Below, one piece after another: positions 48,464 to 60,108 of a DNA stretch of 64,000 nucleotides. The translations under genes were made by a program, and so were the position numbers. How positions within the stretch are numbered: position 1 is the stretch's first letter; each line of letters opens with the position of its first letter. The notes under the pieces were generated by a model, which saw only the letters and a list, made by a program, of their open reading frames with translations, did no database searches and was not told the origin of the DNA. Source of the DNA: Rostrohypoxylon terebratum (taxonomy: Eukaryota; Ascomycota; Sordariomycetes; Xylariales; Hypoxylaceae); NCBI GenBank assembly GCA_022497145.1, contig MU385864.1, positions 248,001 to 312,000 on the forward strand. The letters run 5' to 3'.

Positions 48464-49761
48464 TGTGAGCGGTAGTGACATGATGACTTGTCTTGGTTCT
48501 CAAGACTACAAAACCTATTCGTACGGTTTCCTATTCGGATGTGTTAGCAATCACGCAACTGAGGTCGTTCCCGTCGATGCCGGCTCGTTTTGTAACTCGG
48601 TCATCTACGCCGCTACGATGTCACCAGTCACTGTATCGGGCGGATGCGGGGAATCGGAAATCTGCTATCCAACGTAGAGCGGGGTAGGCCTTAGTTTTTC
48701 TGTCGGTTGAGATAACATTTCGATCTATGAATCTGTCCTACGAAATAGACATCTAAATCTCCCATTCCTACGGTATACAGTATACGATATGTAATGCTGT
48801 CGCGAATATTGCCTCGCCAAATTTACCATGATTTATTTGTTTGTATTTCGCTCATGTTTCCAACATATTAGAGATACCCCTTCCCGTACCGAACCAGTCT
48901 TCCAAGTTGTCCGGAGTCTTGGCGTTCGATGTTTCGATGATCAGAGCCCACCAACTCGCCTTAGGTCATTTGCGAATGCTTATCAAGAAAGTGCTCGACA
49001 AAACTCAAGCATTCCCCGGTATATAATCGGCCGATGGGCATTTCTAGCTTCAGCTCTAGCTCTCCCTTAATATTGCCGGAGTCATTCGCTAGACAGTAGA
49101 CAGGGTTGGTGACACGGCGACGTGATTAGCAGTTCCGACAAGTGGCACGATCGTGTGCACGCGGGACGTTACCAAGATCAAGATTACCTGTGACTAGCTG
49201 ACTAGCTGACTAGCACATGTGGCGCCGCCCGGTCGCTATAGTCCATGTCTAAGTGGAGAAGATGAACCAAGAAAGGTGAAGTAGGTATGTATACTAGGAT
49301 GTATGCTACCTGCGTACTATATGTACTGGATGTCCTGTAATACTAGTCCTTTAGTCCTGTATATCCCGTATGTCCTATCCTGCGGTGCAATGGGCGCAAT
49401 GGGTAACACTACTTTCGGCGCCAGCAATCATCCCCACGTGTTAGGAGACGATGTGTCAAAAGAGCACTTTTCAGCTCGTTCCCGCTTGTTTTCGTTCCCC
49501 CTTTGTCGCTGTTAGCACCAGCCGAAACGGGCTGTCATCTTACATCTATTACCTAGTATCTGCATCGTAAACTCTCCCCTGCCCAGCGCAATAGGAATAA
49601 TGACAATAATACGGGATTACTCGCTCGGAAGTGCCGAGGTCGTCTACTAGGTGCCTTAGGGCCTCGCTAGATCAAGCAAAGAGTGTCAGGCTCCGCGTCC
49701 CGAGAGACCTACCACGGTTTGGGACGCAATTATCGCAGGACGCCACTTTCTTCAGGTTCCC

Positions 49762-50140
49762 TACTATGGTATGAAGGGTAATTTTTGACACACTGCCAGG
49801 TAAATTTTTAAATGGGGCACTTTATTAGTTCAACCTCTATACCTATTAAGGCTTAGTAATAAGTTTAATAAGGCTATAAATATTTTCAAAAAAACCTCGT
49901 TTTCTTTCGAATTTCATTATAAAAATTATAGGAAAATTAGTATTATAATAAAGATTATATTTTAAATAAGATTTTCAGTTTTTTCGAAGAGATTGTGTTA
50001 AATAATGTGAAAAAACGCGTTAAAATCAATTAAACGTGTAAAGTACGCTACTACCGGATTAGTACAAGGGCTTATGTGTACAATGTACAAACCTCTCAGT
50101 TACTTGCAGTGTGTCAAAAATTACCCTCCATACCATAGTA
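49762..50140 (+). mobile_element. 379-bp AT-rich non-autonomous element with 7-8 bp target duplication
   Basis: The terminal inverted repeats are 35 bp, begin TACTATGGTATGAAGGGTAA, and differ from each other at one position (position 13). They are flanked by direct copies of GGTTCCC (49755-49761 and 50141-50147), or AGGTTCCC if the outer A is counted, which is a target-site duplication of hAT-like size. The interior is strikingly AT-rich and has no open frame of note, in line with a MITE that may have suffered RIP-type C-to-T decay. Superfamily assignment is tentative. Confidence 0.9.
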
Positions 50141-50264
50141 GGTTCCCTGCAAGAACCTTGGAACAAGTCGAGCCTTTTTCTGCTGATTACGGGTCCCGAG
50201 GACATGTAACCTACAGGTTTACAGGTTGAGGTAGGTATGTAATATTGCCATCCGCTCGCTGGCC

Positions 50265-50281
50265 TTTTTTTTTTTTTTTTT
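50265..50281 (+). repeat. T17 homopolymer
   Basis: A run of seventeen T followed by GTGTGTG, about 125 bp right of the 379-bp element. It could be a poly(A)-like relic on the other strand, but no retroelement is recognisable beside it. Confidence 0.85.
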
Positions 50282-50952
50282 GTGTGTGTTGGTGGTGCGC
50301 TCGTAGTCCGTCTAGCGAGGTGGTTGGTCCGCATAAAGGTCATACAGAAGAGTTTTGGTCCTACCTGTGACCAAGATTTAATTGGACCTTAGGGGAGACA
50401 TGTGTTAGTTAGGTGCGGCTCCTAGGAGGCTCAGCGAGGGGCCGCAAATGCAGGTCAACCGAAGCGGCTGAATGAAAGTTTCAGGGAACCCGAAGCAAGG
50501 TTCTTCGTGTGTTCCCAACGACGGGAAGGGGGGACGAAGGAAGACGAGTGGGAGGCGAAGAAAAAAAAAGATAAGAGAGTTAGGATGATATAACAAATTG
50601 GATGACGGCTTTTTGGGTAGGTGATGTGATCATGGCGGTCGCTCTTCAGAAACATGATCCGAAGGGACCAATCGCGAGAACACTACCTACATCATCTTTT
50701 TATGTTGTACGCCGAACCGCCCGGCTATTCGGACACTGCCTCCCTTCCTTTCGTTGCGCGTCCATATATAATTATAGGTATTATAAAATTGTTATGAGAT
50801 TGTTATGGGGTTATGAGATTATGGATGAGATTATGAGCCAACTGCCCATTAACTGTCCATGCGCTATGCGTGATATTAAGTGTCTGAGTGTCTGAGTGCT
50901 TGGTGTTTGTCTTGGATCTGCTTGCTTGATGCTTGGTGCTTGGGGTAAAGTA

Positions 50953-50976
50953 GGCAGGCAGGCAGGCAGGCAGGCA
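50953..50976 (+). repeat. (GGCA)n short tandem repeat
   Basis: Six perfect GGCA units in tandem in gene-free DNA. Confidence 0.9.
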
Positions 50977-51741
50977 AGATGAATTAAAATAAAATCATCT
51001 AAATGGAGGATTCAATGCAGATACCCAGGGCGCCATCTAGTAGATACCTAAATCCTAAGCCTTAAGGTGGCTTTGGGGTCCGCAAACTACATATAATATG
51101 CACCAGCGAGGTAACCTCGTTCACGGTAAACTGCAATAGATTACCACATTTCCACATTCGAATCGACCAGCCGCGGACGGCGTGGGAAAATAAAAGTCTC
51201 TTCTCGTGCTGCTCGTCTCTCGGATTTCTGGGTCGTGCAGGCCATAAGCTTGACGGGATAGGCAACCAGTTATGACCATCGTAAGGTCCAATTACATACA
51301 TAGAAAAAATCGAGCACGGCCGATCCTCGTACTGCCTGCCGGCTCTAGCGTAGGGCAGGACTTTTGGGACTCGGGACATCGGACTGGCAGAACTGGTATT
51401 GTACATATTACCTATTACTTTGTAGTAGGATTAATGGATTCTACTATTATGTAGGACCTAGGTAGGTATTGAATGTGATGGCATTGGAGAAGGACGAGCC
51501 CCTTCGAGTCCCTTAGGTCTCTTACATAGTACATAGGTAACAGATGAGGATGCATAAATAACTTATTCTGCATGGTGATCCGGTTGTGGAGGATAACGAT
51601 AGCGGTAATGATCTATAGACAAGGCCAGTCTACTTTTGTACAAGAGATGGAAGTTTTGGAAGGCTTCTAGGAAGGCTTCGCAACAGATAGATAGCCACAT
51701 GAAACAAACGGCGGGGAATCTTATGAGGCCGTATTAATACC

Positions 51742-51908
51742 TATCTGACGAAGTGCCAAAAAACAGCAGATACTTAAACCCAGCAAACCACCAAAGAATG
51801 CATCCAATTGAATTTTATAACAGCTCCGCCAAGACTTTTTGAACCAATTAAAATGTGGCTTAAATGGGCCTTTATTGTATCTGCTGTTTTTTGGCACTTC
51901 GTCAGATA
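51742..51908 (-). mobile_element. 167-bp MITE, copy 2 (opposite orientation to copy 1)
   Basis: It has the same length, 32-bp perfect terminal inverted repeats and TA ends as the element at 29495-29661. Read on the minus strand it differs from that copy at three positions. Flanking sequences of the two copies are unrelated, so these are separate insertions and not a segmental duplication. It has no coding capacity. Confidence 0.93.
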
Positions 51909-52242
51909 CCTGGTCTAACATATACCAATCCGTCACTCCGTTTTTTTTTCTCCGTCATGGATTCAAGGGTTCATGGATGTCATGGATGTTTCGTTTCTAC
52001 TATTACTACTTATTATGTAGTATGTACCTTTTATATCCATGGATATCATGTACATCCTGACATCCCATATGGATACTTGGCTTAGATGACGGCATGTTAC
52101 CGGAATCCATGGATTGAGGGCATTATGCAGGTGAAAAGGCCATCTGAGGCATCTAATTTGCTGAACACAAATGACCACAAATCGAGTAGTAGGCTTTTAG
52201 ACGTCCAGACGTCGTACCGGAGCTCCATTCTTGGTTCTCCCA

Positions 52243-52290
52243 GCCCTCTTTTCGCCCTCTTTCGCCCTCTTTCGCCCTCTTTCACCCTCC
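52243..52290 (+). repeat. (CCCTCTTTCG)n imperfect repeat
   Basis: Four to five copies of a 10-bp CCCTCTTTCG-like unit in a pyrimidine-rich stretch, gene-free. Confidence 0.85.
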
Positions 52291-52362
52291 TTCATCTTCT
52301 CTTACCCCCACAAAAGTAATCTGTATCTCTCTTATTATGCGCTTGCTCATACGGCATCCTCT

Positions 52363-52401
52363 CCAAGCACCCAAGCACCAAGCACCCAAGCATCCAAGCA
52401 T
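52363..52401 (+). repeat. CAAGCACC-type imperfect repeat
   Basis: Tandem, slightly variable units of CAAGCACC/CAAGCATC occur here. A related complementary series (GCTTGGTG-like) is near 50.90-50.94 kb, 1.4 kb away. It lies in gene-free DNA. Confidence 0.7.
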
Positions 52402-53327
52402 ATTCAGGGCGGAATTATCTTACCACAAGTTACAACCAATCCCTTCGCAACCACTCGTAACCCTTCGTCAATCAAATCAAATGGACCGCGGCCTTCTCTT
52501 CGCCGTCATAGTGTATTCATAGTATTACCTTATATTTCCCCCCTCGACTCGGGAATGACCCGTTGGGCATTTCGTCGTCACGATTCTCTTACTAATGTAT
52601 GTATGCCCGGGAGATTGCGGCCCATCCGCTATCTCGAGTTTTGAAACGAGTCCTTTAAGAGAGAGAGAAAAAGAGAGAGGGCTATGCCGTCGAAAGCAGT
52701 CCCTCGCATGCACACCTCTTTTTTGGGAAAGCTGTCTCAGATAGTAGCTGGAGATATTTAGTAGGTATTATATTTCCTAAGAGGCCTCCCGCGACAAAAA
52801 AAAAAAAAAAGAACGTCCCCACAAAGAAAGCGAAAAGTTCCTGCAATTCAACTCCTCTTTCTGCTTTCTGTTACCGGGATCATCAAGACCCAAGGTTAAT
52901 AATTATTAAACCGACCCATTTCGCGGTCTACCGAAACGCTTTCGACGTCTGGATGTCCTACTATCTTTTTTTTTTAACTCTTCTGTCTCGGTCGTATTTT
53001 TTCTGGTAGAGGGGAAAAGAGTAGGGCCTTTTTTAGTAGAAGTTGCGAGAGAGCGGCCGCATCCGTGCCCCGGACCCCAGTGACCCCAGTGATCCCTTTC
53101 CAGCGAGGGCTTAGAGGTAGTAGATTAATTGGAAGTTAATGAAGAAATAAGACAGGGCACCAGCATCAGGGCAAATACAAGGCAATACTCTCCGCACGCA
53201 CATCCTCGCACATCCATGCACCATTAGGTACGCCGCCGGGGTTTTGCGGTCAGCGGCCTGCAGATGCGGCTGTATCATCGTGCGATATGTGCGATATGTA
53301 CGAAGTACTATTATACTACTAGGTATG

Positions 53328-53349
53328 CTGTATAGTACGTACTATACAG
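53328..53349. repeat. 22-bp perfect palindrome
   Basis: CTGTATAGTAC is followed immediately by its exact reverse complement GTACTATACAG, with no spacer. It lies about 5 kb upstream of the C2H2 gene and has the form of a dimeric protein-binding site. Confidence 0.9.
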
Positions 53350-53816
53350 TCCACGTCACGACTACTGTAGTAGTAGTAGAAAAAGGGCCAGACCTCACTC
53401 CATTTTCCTACCCGTCCGTCCATTCAAAGCGGCCTCTTTATAGTGCTGTCGAATTATTGCCAATCCCACCCTTTTCTTGCGTGAGCGGCACGTTGCTAGA
53501 AGTCTCAGACACGGCGAACATGGCTAGGCACATCCATATTCTGCGTTCTTTATCACAGCACTGCTACAATAGGTACACTCTATGAGATATGTACAATACA
53601 TGCTATCCTATCATCCTATGGTATTCTATGGATATGTGTTAGTGCTAATAGTAGTAGTACCTCGAGGGCTTAGCGGTAGTAGACGCCGAGCCCCATCATC
53701 TTCACGTCCATTCTCGGAAGCTGATGAACCACAGAGAGTAACCGGTAGTCGGTAATCGAGAAAAATGAGGCTAGTTTCATTTTGCTAATACGGGTTTTAC
53801 GGGTTCTACGGGTTCT

Positions 53817-53866
53817 TCCATCTATCCATCTATCCATCTACTACTATCCCTCTATCCCTCTATCCC
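53817..53866 (+). repeat. (TCTATCCA/CCTCTATC)n repeat
   Basis: Three TCTATCCA units pass into three CTCTATCC units with a TACTAC interruption. It is in gene-free DNA. Confidence 0.85.
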
Positions 53867-55033
53867 CGTGGAGTCTTATTATTTCCTTTTTACCCCAAAT
53901 AATCAATCTCGGTGAATCTTAAGAAGCTTATGAAAGTCTCCATGGAATCGGTCGTGCCGCATTCTCGCGCTACTGTACGCATACTGCTACTATGTGTATG
54001 GATAGTAGCTATTTTGTAGAGAATCTTGTAAACGAGAGATATATTGTGCGAATCATCCCCCCCGCCTCTCTCTCTTCCCATTTTCCCCCATCTCTATTCC
54101 AGCTAGTAACCCGACTCTATCCCCTCCCCCAAAATCGCTTCTGATACCTCATTATATACATATTTCTAATCCGTATTCGTACGAATATACGGACCGTCGC
54201 TGCAACACATTTGCCTAGTGGATACTATAGGTTAAGTAGCCAAGGATTCATAGTACATACGCCTCAACATGTCTCCAAATTTACATAGAATACATGTAAA
54301 TGCTTGTACTAGATATCTACTATGTATAGTGTATTACGAAGCGCACATGGATTTCGCTGCCGTTGCTTGCGCCGGCTAGGGTGGCTGAGCAAACGATGTC
54401 GATTGCCTCTTGCCTCGCCTTCGCCTCGCGATAGGTGGTGAGTGAATGGTGAATTAGAACTGAAGAGAATGTAGCAAGCCTTCACCTTTTGACTTCAGTA
54501 TTTCCGCTCTTCCTTTCTTTTCCGATCTGGGGGCCTTTTATCATGTTATGTTGGGTCATATTATATGTACTCAGCCTTCTCGTTGGACCAGTATTGGACG
54601 GGTACCTCATGAGAGCATGAGAGTGCAGGTGATGTTCAGTGACGTCTGAATAAACGAGGATTGAGAGTGCCACCGACGATATTGGGTCGTTGTCTGGGTC
54701 GCCGCATGTTTACAATACTACCTGCTACACCTGCTACATAATAGCACCGCATTTTGGTCGACCAGTAGCTGTTAGGTGCCTCTTTATCCCCGCAAAAAGC
54801 CGGCCATTTCGATATCCTATCCATTCTATCCATCCTATCCCGCCATCTGACACACTTCCGACATCGATTCCCACCTGCATTCTCACCCTAGCTCCGGTGG
54901 ACGCACGCTGGTCGATCAAATTTGGTCGTGTTATCACCTTGTCGCCGGTTTTGCCGTAGTCTTACAGATCCGCAAGAGGCATAGCGCCCAGACCCTGAGC
55001 GATTTGCAGATAAAACAGATAAAAAGTTGGAAT

Positions 55034-55070
55034 ACCTAGGTCCTAGGTCCTAGGTCCTAGGTAAGTAAGT
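55034..55070. repeat. Four-copy CCTAGGT tandem array
   Basis: Four exact CCTAGGT units are followed by AAGTAAGT. This is the longest tandem form of the dispersed CCTAGGT motif in the window. Confidence 0.9.
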
Positions 55071-55516
55071 AGCGTTTACCTACAGTATCTTCAATGATAT
55101 CTGTATGTGTGACAGTACATAGTATAGGTGATGAATAGGATATATCGGAACCTTAAGACAGGGAGAGAATTGATTTGGCGGTAGGACTGTGTTGGCGAGT
55201 GTGTTAGCGAGTGGATTCTTGTGAATTTGCGAATGAATTTGCGAATTACCACACGCATAGCACGCATATTACCGCATTTACCACAGACAATCCTCTCATC
55301 AATCTGTTCTGGGGACCGCAATCCGGGGGATTGATGAGATGGAATGAAGCTTTGGAGCATCGCACCATTGAGAGGCGCAAACCAAGATTACTAAAAAGTC
55401 ACTAAACGACGGAGACAGGGATAAACCCAGTCTAGCCCAGGTGGGCGGCAGGTACGATACAAGTTGGTTTTACCTATTTAGTCTTACATTAGCAGATTAG
55501 CACCGAATTCAAACTG

Positions 55517-55561
55517 ACCTGGACAGGCTGGACAGGCTGGACCTGCTGGACCTGCTGGACA
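55517..55561 (+). repeat. CTGGACAGG/CTGGACCTG tandem repeat
   Basis: Four to five 9-bp units, switching midway from GGACAGGCT to GGACCTGCT, in gene-free DNA. Confidence 0.85.
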
Positions 55562-57314
55562 CATGTGCACTGCTAGTACTAGTAGTTGAGTAGAGTCAGT
55601 AGACACTGCTCGCTGCTGGAAGGTATCGGCATATAATAGTACCTACCCAGGTCCCAGGTCCCAAGTACATTCTTGCCCTTTAAGGGCAAAGAGCAGCATC
55701 GAAAAAAGATAGGTACGGCGATACAATATCTGGTACAAGATACTTCCAAATTCGTACATCCAACTTGAAATATTAAAAAAGATACGAAAATACATGGTAC
55801 ATAAGATAACGGCCAAGCGCTACTATCGAAGTAAGTACCGTACACCTTACCTTTTTTCCAAAGTTTTCCTGGGACCTTCCATGAAATCACCTTTTGGATC
55901 ATCCACTCGCAGCCGCATTCTTCGCCGCACGCCTCTTCCTTCTTGGTCTGCATCAACCTCCCAGTATCAGTGGGTCCCATTTTTGACCCATTTTGTACTC
56001 TGTTGCAACATCTCCATTCCCAGACTCATCCCTCAATTGGACATTTCACATTTACCAGTACCAGTATTAGTATCAACCTGAACTACCCAAACTACACGCC
56101 TCTTTTTTTTTTTTTTTAACCTCTCACCTAACTCACTTAATGGAGTAGCCTTGGAGCAGAGTAGGTTAGTTAAGTTACCTAACTAAGCTTAGGTAGTAAT
56201 AATATGGTAGCCCTGAGACTGTAGTCGACGACCTCCAGGGCTACTACAACTACATCCATTAGTACGCGTTTGTCCGACTCCACCGTATCTAAATTCTCAA
56301 TTCTAGTACTATACGGGAGACATCAATGTAAGTATTATCCATCTCAATATCTCTCATTTTCTCTCCCAATCCTCCCAATCTCCCCCAACTTGGAAATCTC
56401 CCGATCTTCCCAATTCCTCACGCCCACGGCCCACGGCCCACGCTTACACTCTTACACTCTTACTTTCGTCCCAACTTTAACTCTGCCAAACTTGGTAGTC
56501 TTCACATTCCTGCACATGGTTAGAATTAGAACAGGACTAGGTTGCCTTGACTCAACTAACCAGGCTCTCTCCTCTCGCATCTTTCATTTTCTCTCCTCTT
56601 TTTTATTATCCCTCTCTCCAGTTTCCCGCAAGGTTGTTCCCCACACCATCTACTTAGAAAGCGACATGACGGAAGTGACATCGTTTCTAACTTGAATTTT
56701 TCCCGTTAGGATTCCATGTCCCTTTGAGACTTAACCGTACCCCTGCCAAATTTGTCCAAGCAGACTGGCAGTGGCAGAGAGAGAGAGAGAGAAAAAGCTT
56801 ACATAGTATCGACCCCGGTCAAATTAAATGCGGGTTTTGCCTTTCGGGCCTGCCTATCATACTGCACAATCTGGCAATTTAACTGATCGAAACGATCCCA
56901 TCGGCTTACCAGCGCCAAATCCAGGGACCATTGCCCCCCCAAAGAATCGACGACCTTCGCTGTCTAGCTTAGCTAGCACCGAGCAAATACAGGGCTATCA
57001 CTCGAGGCGCATGTACATCAATTTTTCTGTATTTGATTTGTATTTGTATTAGGTATCTGGGTATCTGGGTACTTACATACATTTGCATCTGCATACATTT
57101 GTAGGTACCTGGACGTCTGGACCTCTGTACCTGTACCTAAAGGACGGGAAACTTGGACCATCAGAACCCCATCGGGCCAGCCAATTCCATATGCCACATC
57201 CACATATCCCACCACCGAAAGAAACATAGCGACATAGCGACACCTAAGGACCTAAGAACCCAAGACCCCAAGACCCAAGACCAAGACTAAGACTAGGTAC
57301 ACTACACTAGTAGT

Positions 57315-57338
57315 AGGTCCAAGGTCCAAGGTCCAAGA
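57315..57338 (+). repeat. (AGGTCCA)n short tandem repeat
   Basis: Three AGGTCCA units followed by AGACCAAG. It belongs to a wider zone (57.23-57.34 kb) of AAGACC/AGGTCC words. Confidence 0.8.
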
Positions 57339-58191
57339 CCAAGAGAGGAGGCTCCGCAGTGCAGCACTTCTTTCCCCCGCCTTACATTACATTATTTGCG
57401 CCAAAAAACCTTACCTTGCCTGACCTGCCTGAACTTGCCTTAACCTGCCTTACAAACGACGTTACCACAGCTGCATCACCGTACCACCCCAATATCAAGC
57501 CCATGGTCTGTTCTTTCTTCGGTCACGAGGGTATACTTCATTAAGTCCTTGGCAGCAACTTCGATCAGACAAGCAGACAAGCAGTCCAAAAAAAATCATC
57601 CATAATCCGCATTGCAAGCCTACTATTCCAAGCTAGTCTCCGTTGCCCCATCCTTCCCCCATCCAGGAAAGACAAGACACACTTGCCGTTATACCCAGCA
57701 TTGTCACCGTTGTCACCGTACCTATCCTGGGTACACTACCATACTTACCATACTTACCATACTTGCCATACTTTTTGACCTTCCTACCTTTCTGTCGTCT
57801 AACCTGAATCCAGCATTAACCGTTCCGCATCCTTCTTCTCCAAAGATCCTATCCTGATTCAACATAGCCGACCCCCTTCCATTCTTTATTCTCTTCCCCC
57901 CCAAAATCTGTTCCCCCTGCTAGATTTCTTTTCTTTTCCTTTTTTTCTCACTCTCCCGCGGCTCCCTTGCCAACCTTGCGCCACTCTCTAGCCAAGGGAC
58001 GATTTCAGTTCTGAAGCTAGATAGCGCGCGCGACCACCCCGTATTTTCTCAGCGATAGGGTCTTAGTACCCACCAATCCGCAGTTGCGGCTCCTTGCGGC
58101 GGATAAGAGACAGTGCGTCGTGTTACTCTATTACTCACAGTTTGAGCTCACTTCCGTCTTGTCATTTTCTGACGGCCCAGTGTGCGCTTGA

Positions 58192-58214
58192 TTACTACTA
58201 CTACTACTACTACT
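58192..58214 (+). repeat. (TAC)n trinucleotide repeat
   Basis: Seven to eight TAC units, about 180 bp upstream of the C2H2 start codon and so probably in its 5' leader or proximal promoter. Confidence 0.9.
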
Positions 58215-58392
58215 TTCTAACAAAGTCGCAATAACACTTACACTCGAATGGGAGGGCGATCACGACTTTGACTGTGTTAGAACCACTTTTGGCGCAATCG
58301 ATACTGTCAGCCTTCCGTACGACAGCTGGTAACCTCGTCTTGGTTTCCCGATGATGACTTGAGTCGACCAGTGCGTGAGTAAAGGCCACTCC

Positions 58393-60108
58393 ATGCCAGA
58401 GCGTGAAGACATGACTACGACCGTCGGTTCGGCCCTCGCTCACGACCCTTCAGCTAGCGACGTGTACGATCCGGATGACGTTTTGCCTCAGAACAGTCCC
58501 TTAATGAAGGCTCACCGCCCCAAGCTAGAACCATCGCCCTCCCCGCCGGCTATACCTCTTCCCAAAGTCAGTCTTCTTTCTCAAAACGGTTGGAAGTCTT
58601 CTAATCGTCGACAAAAGATCCGCCCCAGCCTCGGCGATGCCGTCTTAATTCATTACCTCGACGGCGGAAAAAGACCTGACATTGTCGCCGAGGCTTGGTC
58701 AAAACCTCTTTCATTCCACGGCGACGACGACGATCATAGCAAAGGGGAAACGGAAACGGAAGAGACGGTCGATGGATCGGGGGACGAGGAGGATACGAGG
58801 AGCCACGAAGAAATGTCACCAGTTCCCACGCAACGTCGCCCCATACGCGCCACCGACGCATCGGTTTCAAAGTCTATAGATCTTCAGTTCCTCGCAACAA
58901 ATGCCGTGGACATGCTTACCGCTGCCAAGGCAGCTTCGAAAGTAGTAGATTCAGCAGATTGCTCACAGGCTCCAGATGACGCTTCTACAGCCGCCCAAAG
59001 AACGATACAGGGTCAGGGCTCGAGGATAGATGGTGCAAGAGAGGATACTGTGATAAAGGATGCGAGTAGGCCGGTTCTTGCCGCGCCTATCTCACCCTAT
59101 CCATCGCAGTCTTCGCAAGAGATGTTCTCTCCTCGGAATTTTACATCGGGCCAAGGAATGCTGATGCATCCCAATAGCATCCAACGGTCGCCTCCCGCCC
59201 TGAGTCCTTCTACAGGTCATGGGGACTTGCCTCCGATCCAGGAAGCATCCCCGAAATCCGACACGACTAACCACGAATCTCTGCCATCTATCAGATCTAC
59301 ACTATTTGAACAACTCACGGGTCCGCCGAAAGATTTGGCTATGCGTCAGTTTCCACACTCTCCCCCCGGAGGGCCGCCACGGATGGGTGGAATTCCCGGG
59401 AGTCATGCTTCGCCTCCAATATCCCCGAGTGATGCATATCGTCACTCGAGCCAGAGTATACCTTCGCCGCCACATACGATTCCCACAATGAGTCCTTATG
59501 GGTTTCCGCCTCAACATAACACGAATCAGTACCGACCGAATATGGATTACAGCAGCAGTAGCAATGCGAACACGCCAAGTGGCAGTGGCGATGCCTCCAC
59601 GCCTGCTACTTCGGTGGTCACAATAACCGAGAGAATGAGCATCGATGCTATTTCGAATCCCGTCGGCGCTTTCATGTGTACGGTCCCGGGATGTAATGCG
59701 CCACCGTTCCAGACGCAATATCTGCTCAACTCTCATGCGAATGTGCATTCATCCGCTCGCCCGCATTATTGTTCTGTAAAGGGTTGTCCACGAAGCGAAG
59801 GCGGTAAGGGTTTCAAGCGAAAGAACGAGATGATTCGGCATGGACTCGTCCATGACTCGCCTGGGTACGTGTGTCCGTTCTGTCCAGACAGGGAGCACAA
59901 GTACCCAAGGCCGGATAATTTGCAAAGGTAGGAATGAATTTTTTCTCAAGACCTAACGATAACGAACGTAGCGAAATCTGACTCGAAATCTAGACATGTC
60001 CGAGTTCACCATGTCGACAAGGACAAGGACGACCCAGCCCTTCGCGATGTGCTTTCGCAACGTCCGGACGGACCCAACCGAGGACGGAGACGTCGCGGCG
60101 GCCCGTGA
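58393..60108 (+). CDS. Three-finger C2H2 transcription factor
   Basis: A predicted 549-residue protein in two exons (58393-59927 and 59994-60108; 66-bp intron). The first ATG of the frame (58393, MPEREDMTTT) is chosen. Residues 1-420 are mostly disordered and Ser/Pro-rich, with an acidic patch (DGSGDEEDT) and short hydrophobic segments (FLATNAVDMLTAA; LPSIRSTLFEQL). Three zinc fingers follow. Finger 1: Cys429/Cys434/His448/His452. Finger 2: Cys460/Cys465/His483/His487. Finger 3: Cys494/Cys497 in exon 1 and His513/His517 (RHVRVH) in exon 2. The tail is basic (NRGRRRRGG). The finger block is a type common in Pezizomycotina, but I cannot attach a gene name. It should be a nuclear DNA-binding regulator. 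It lacks the features of PacC, although the PacC-pathway protease gene palB lies convergently next to it. Confidence 0.92.

Larger units (their letters stand above)
48464..58392. other. Large intergenic region, 9.9 kb
   Basis: No supportable gene is seen in almost 10 kb between the alcohol dehydrogenase and C2H2 genes, whose start codons face away from each other. The region contains two transposable-element relics (49762-50140 and 51742-51908), many short tandem repeats, a 22-bp palindrome (53328-53349) and CCTAGGT arrays. From about 56.3 to 58.2 kb the plus strand is pyrimidine-rich (CTCTC, TTTTTT, CCCC runs), as seen in long 5' leaders of fungal regulators. A long leader with upstream frames for the C2H2 gene is plausible but not shown. 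Confidence 0.55.

Noticed and set aside
51062..51406. 114-codon minus-strand frame in the 9.9-kb gap
   Set aside because: No domain or plausible gene structure; comparable in length to other random frames in the gap.
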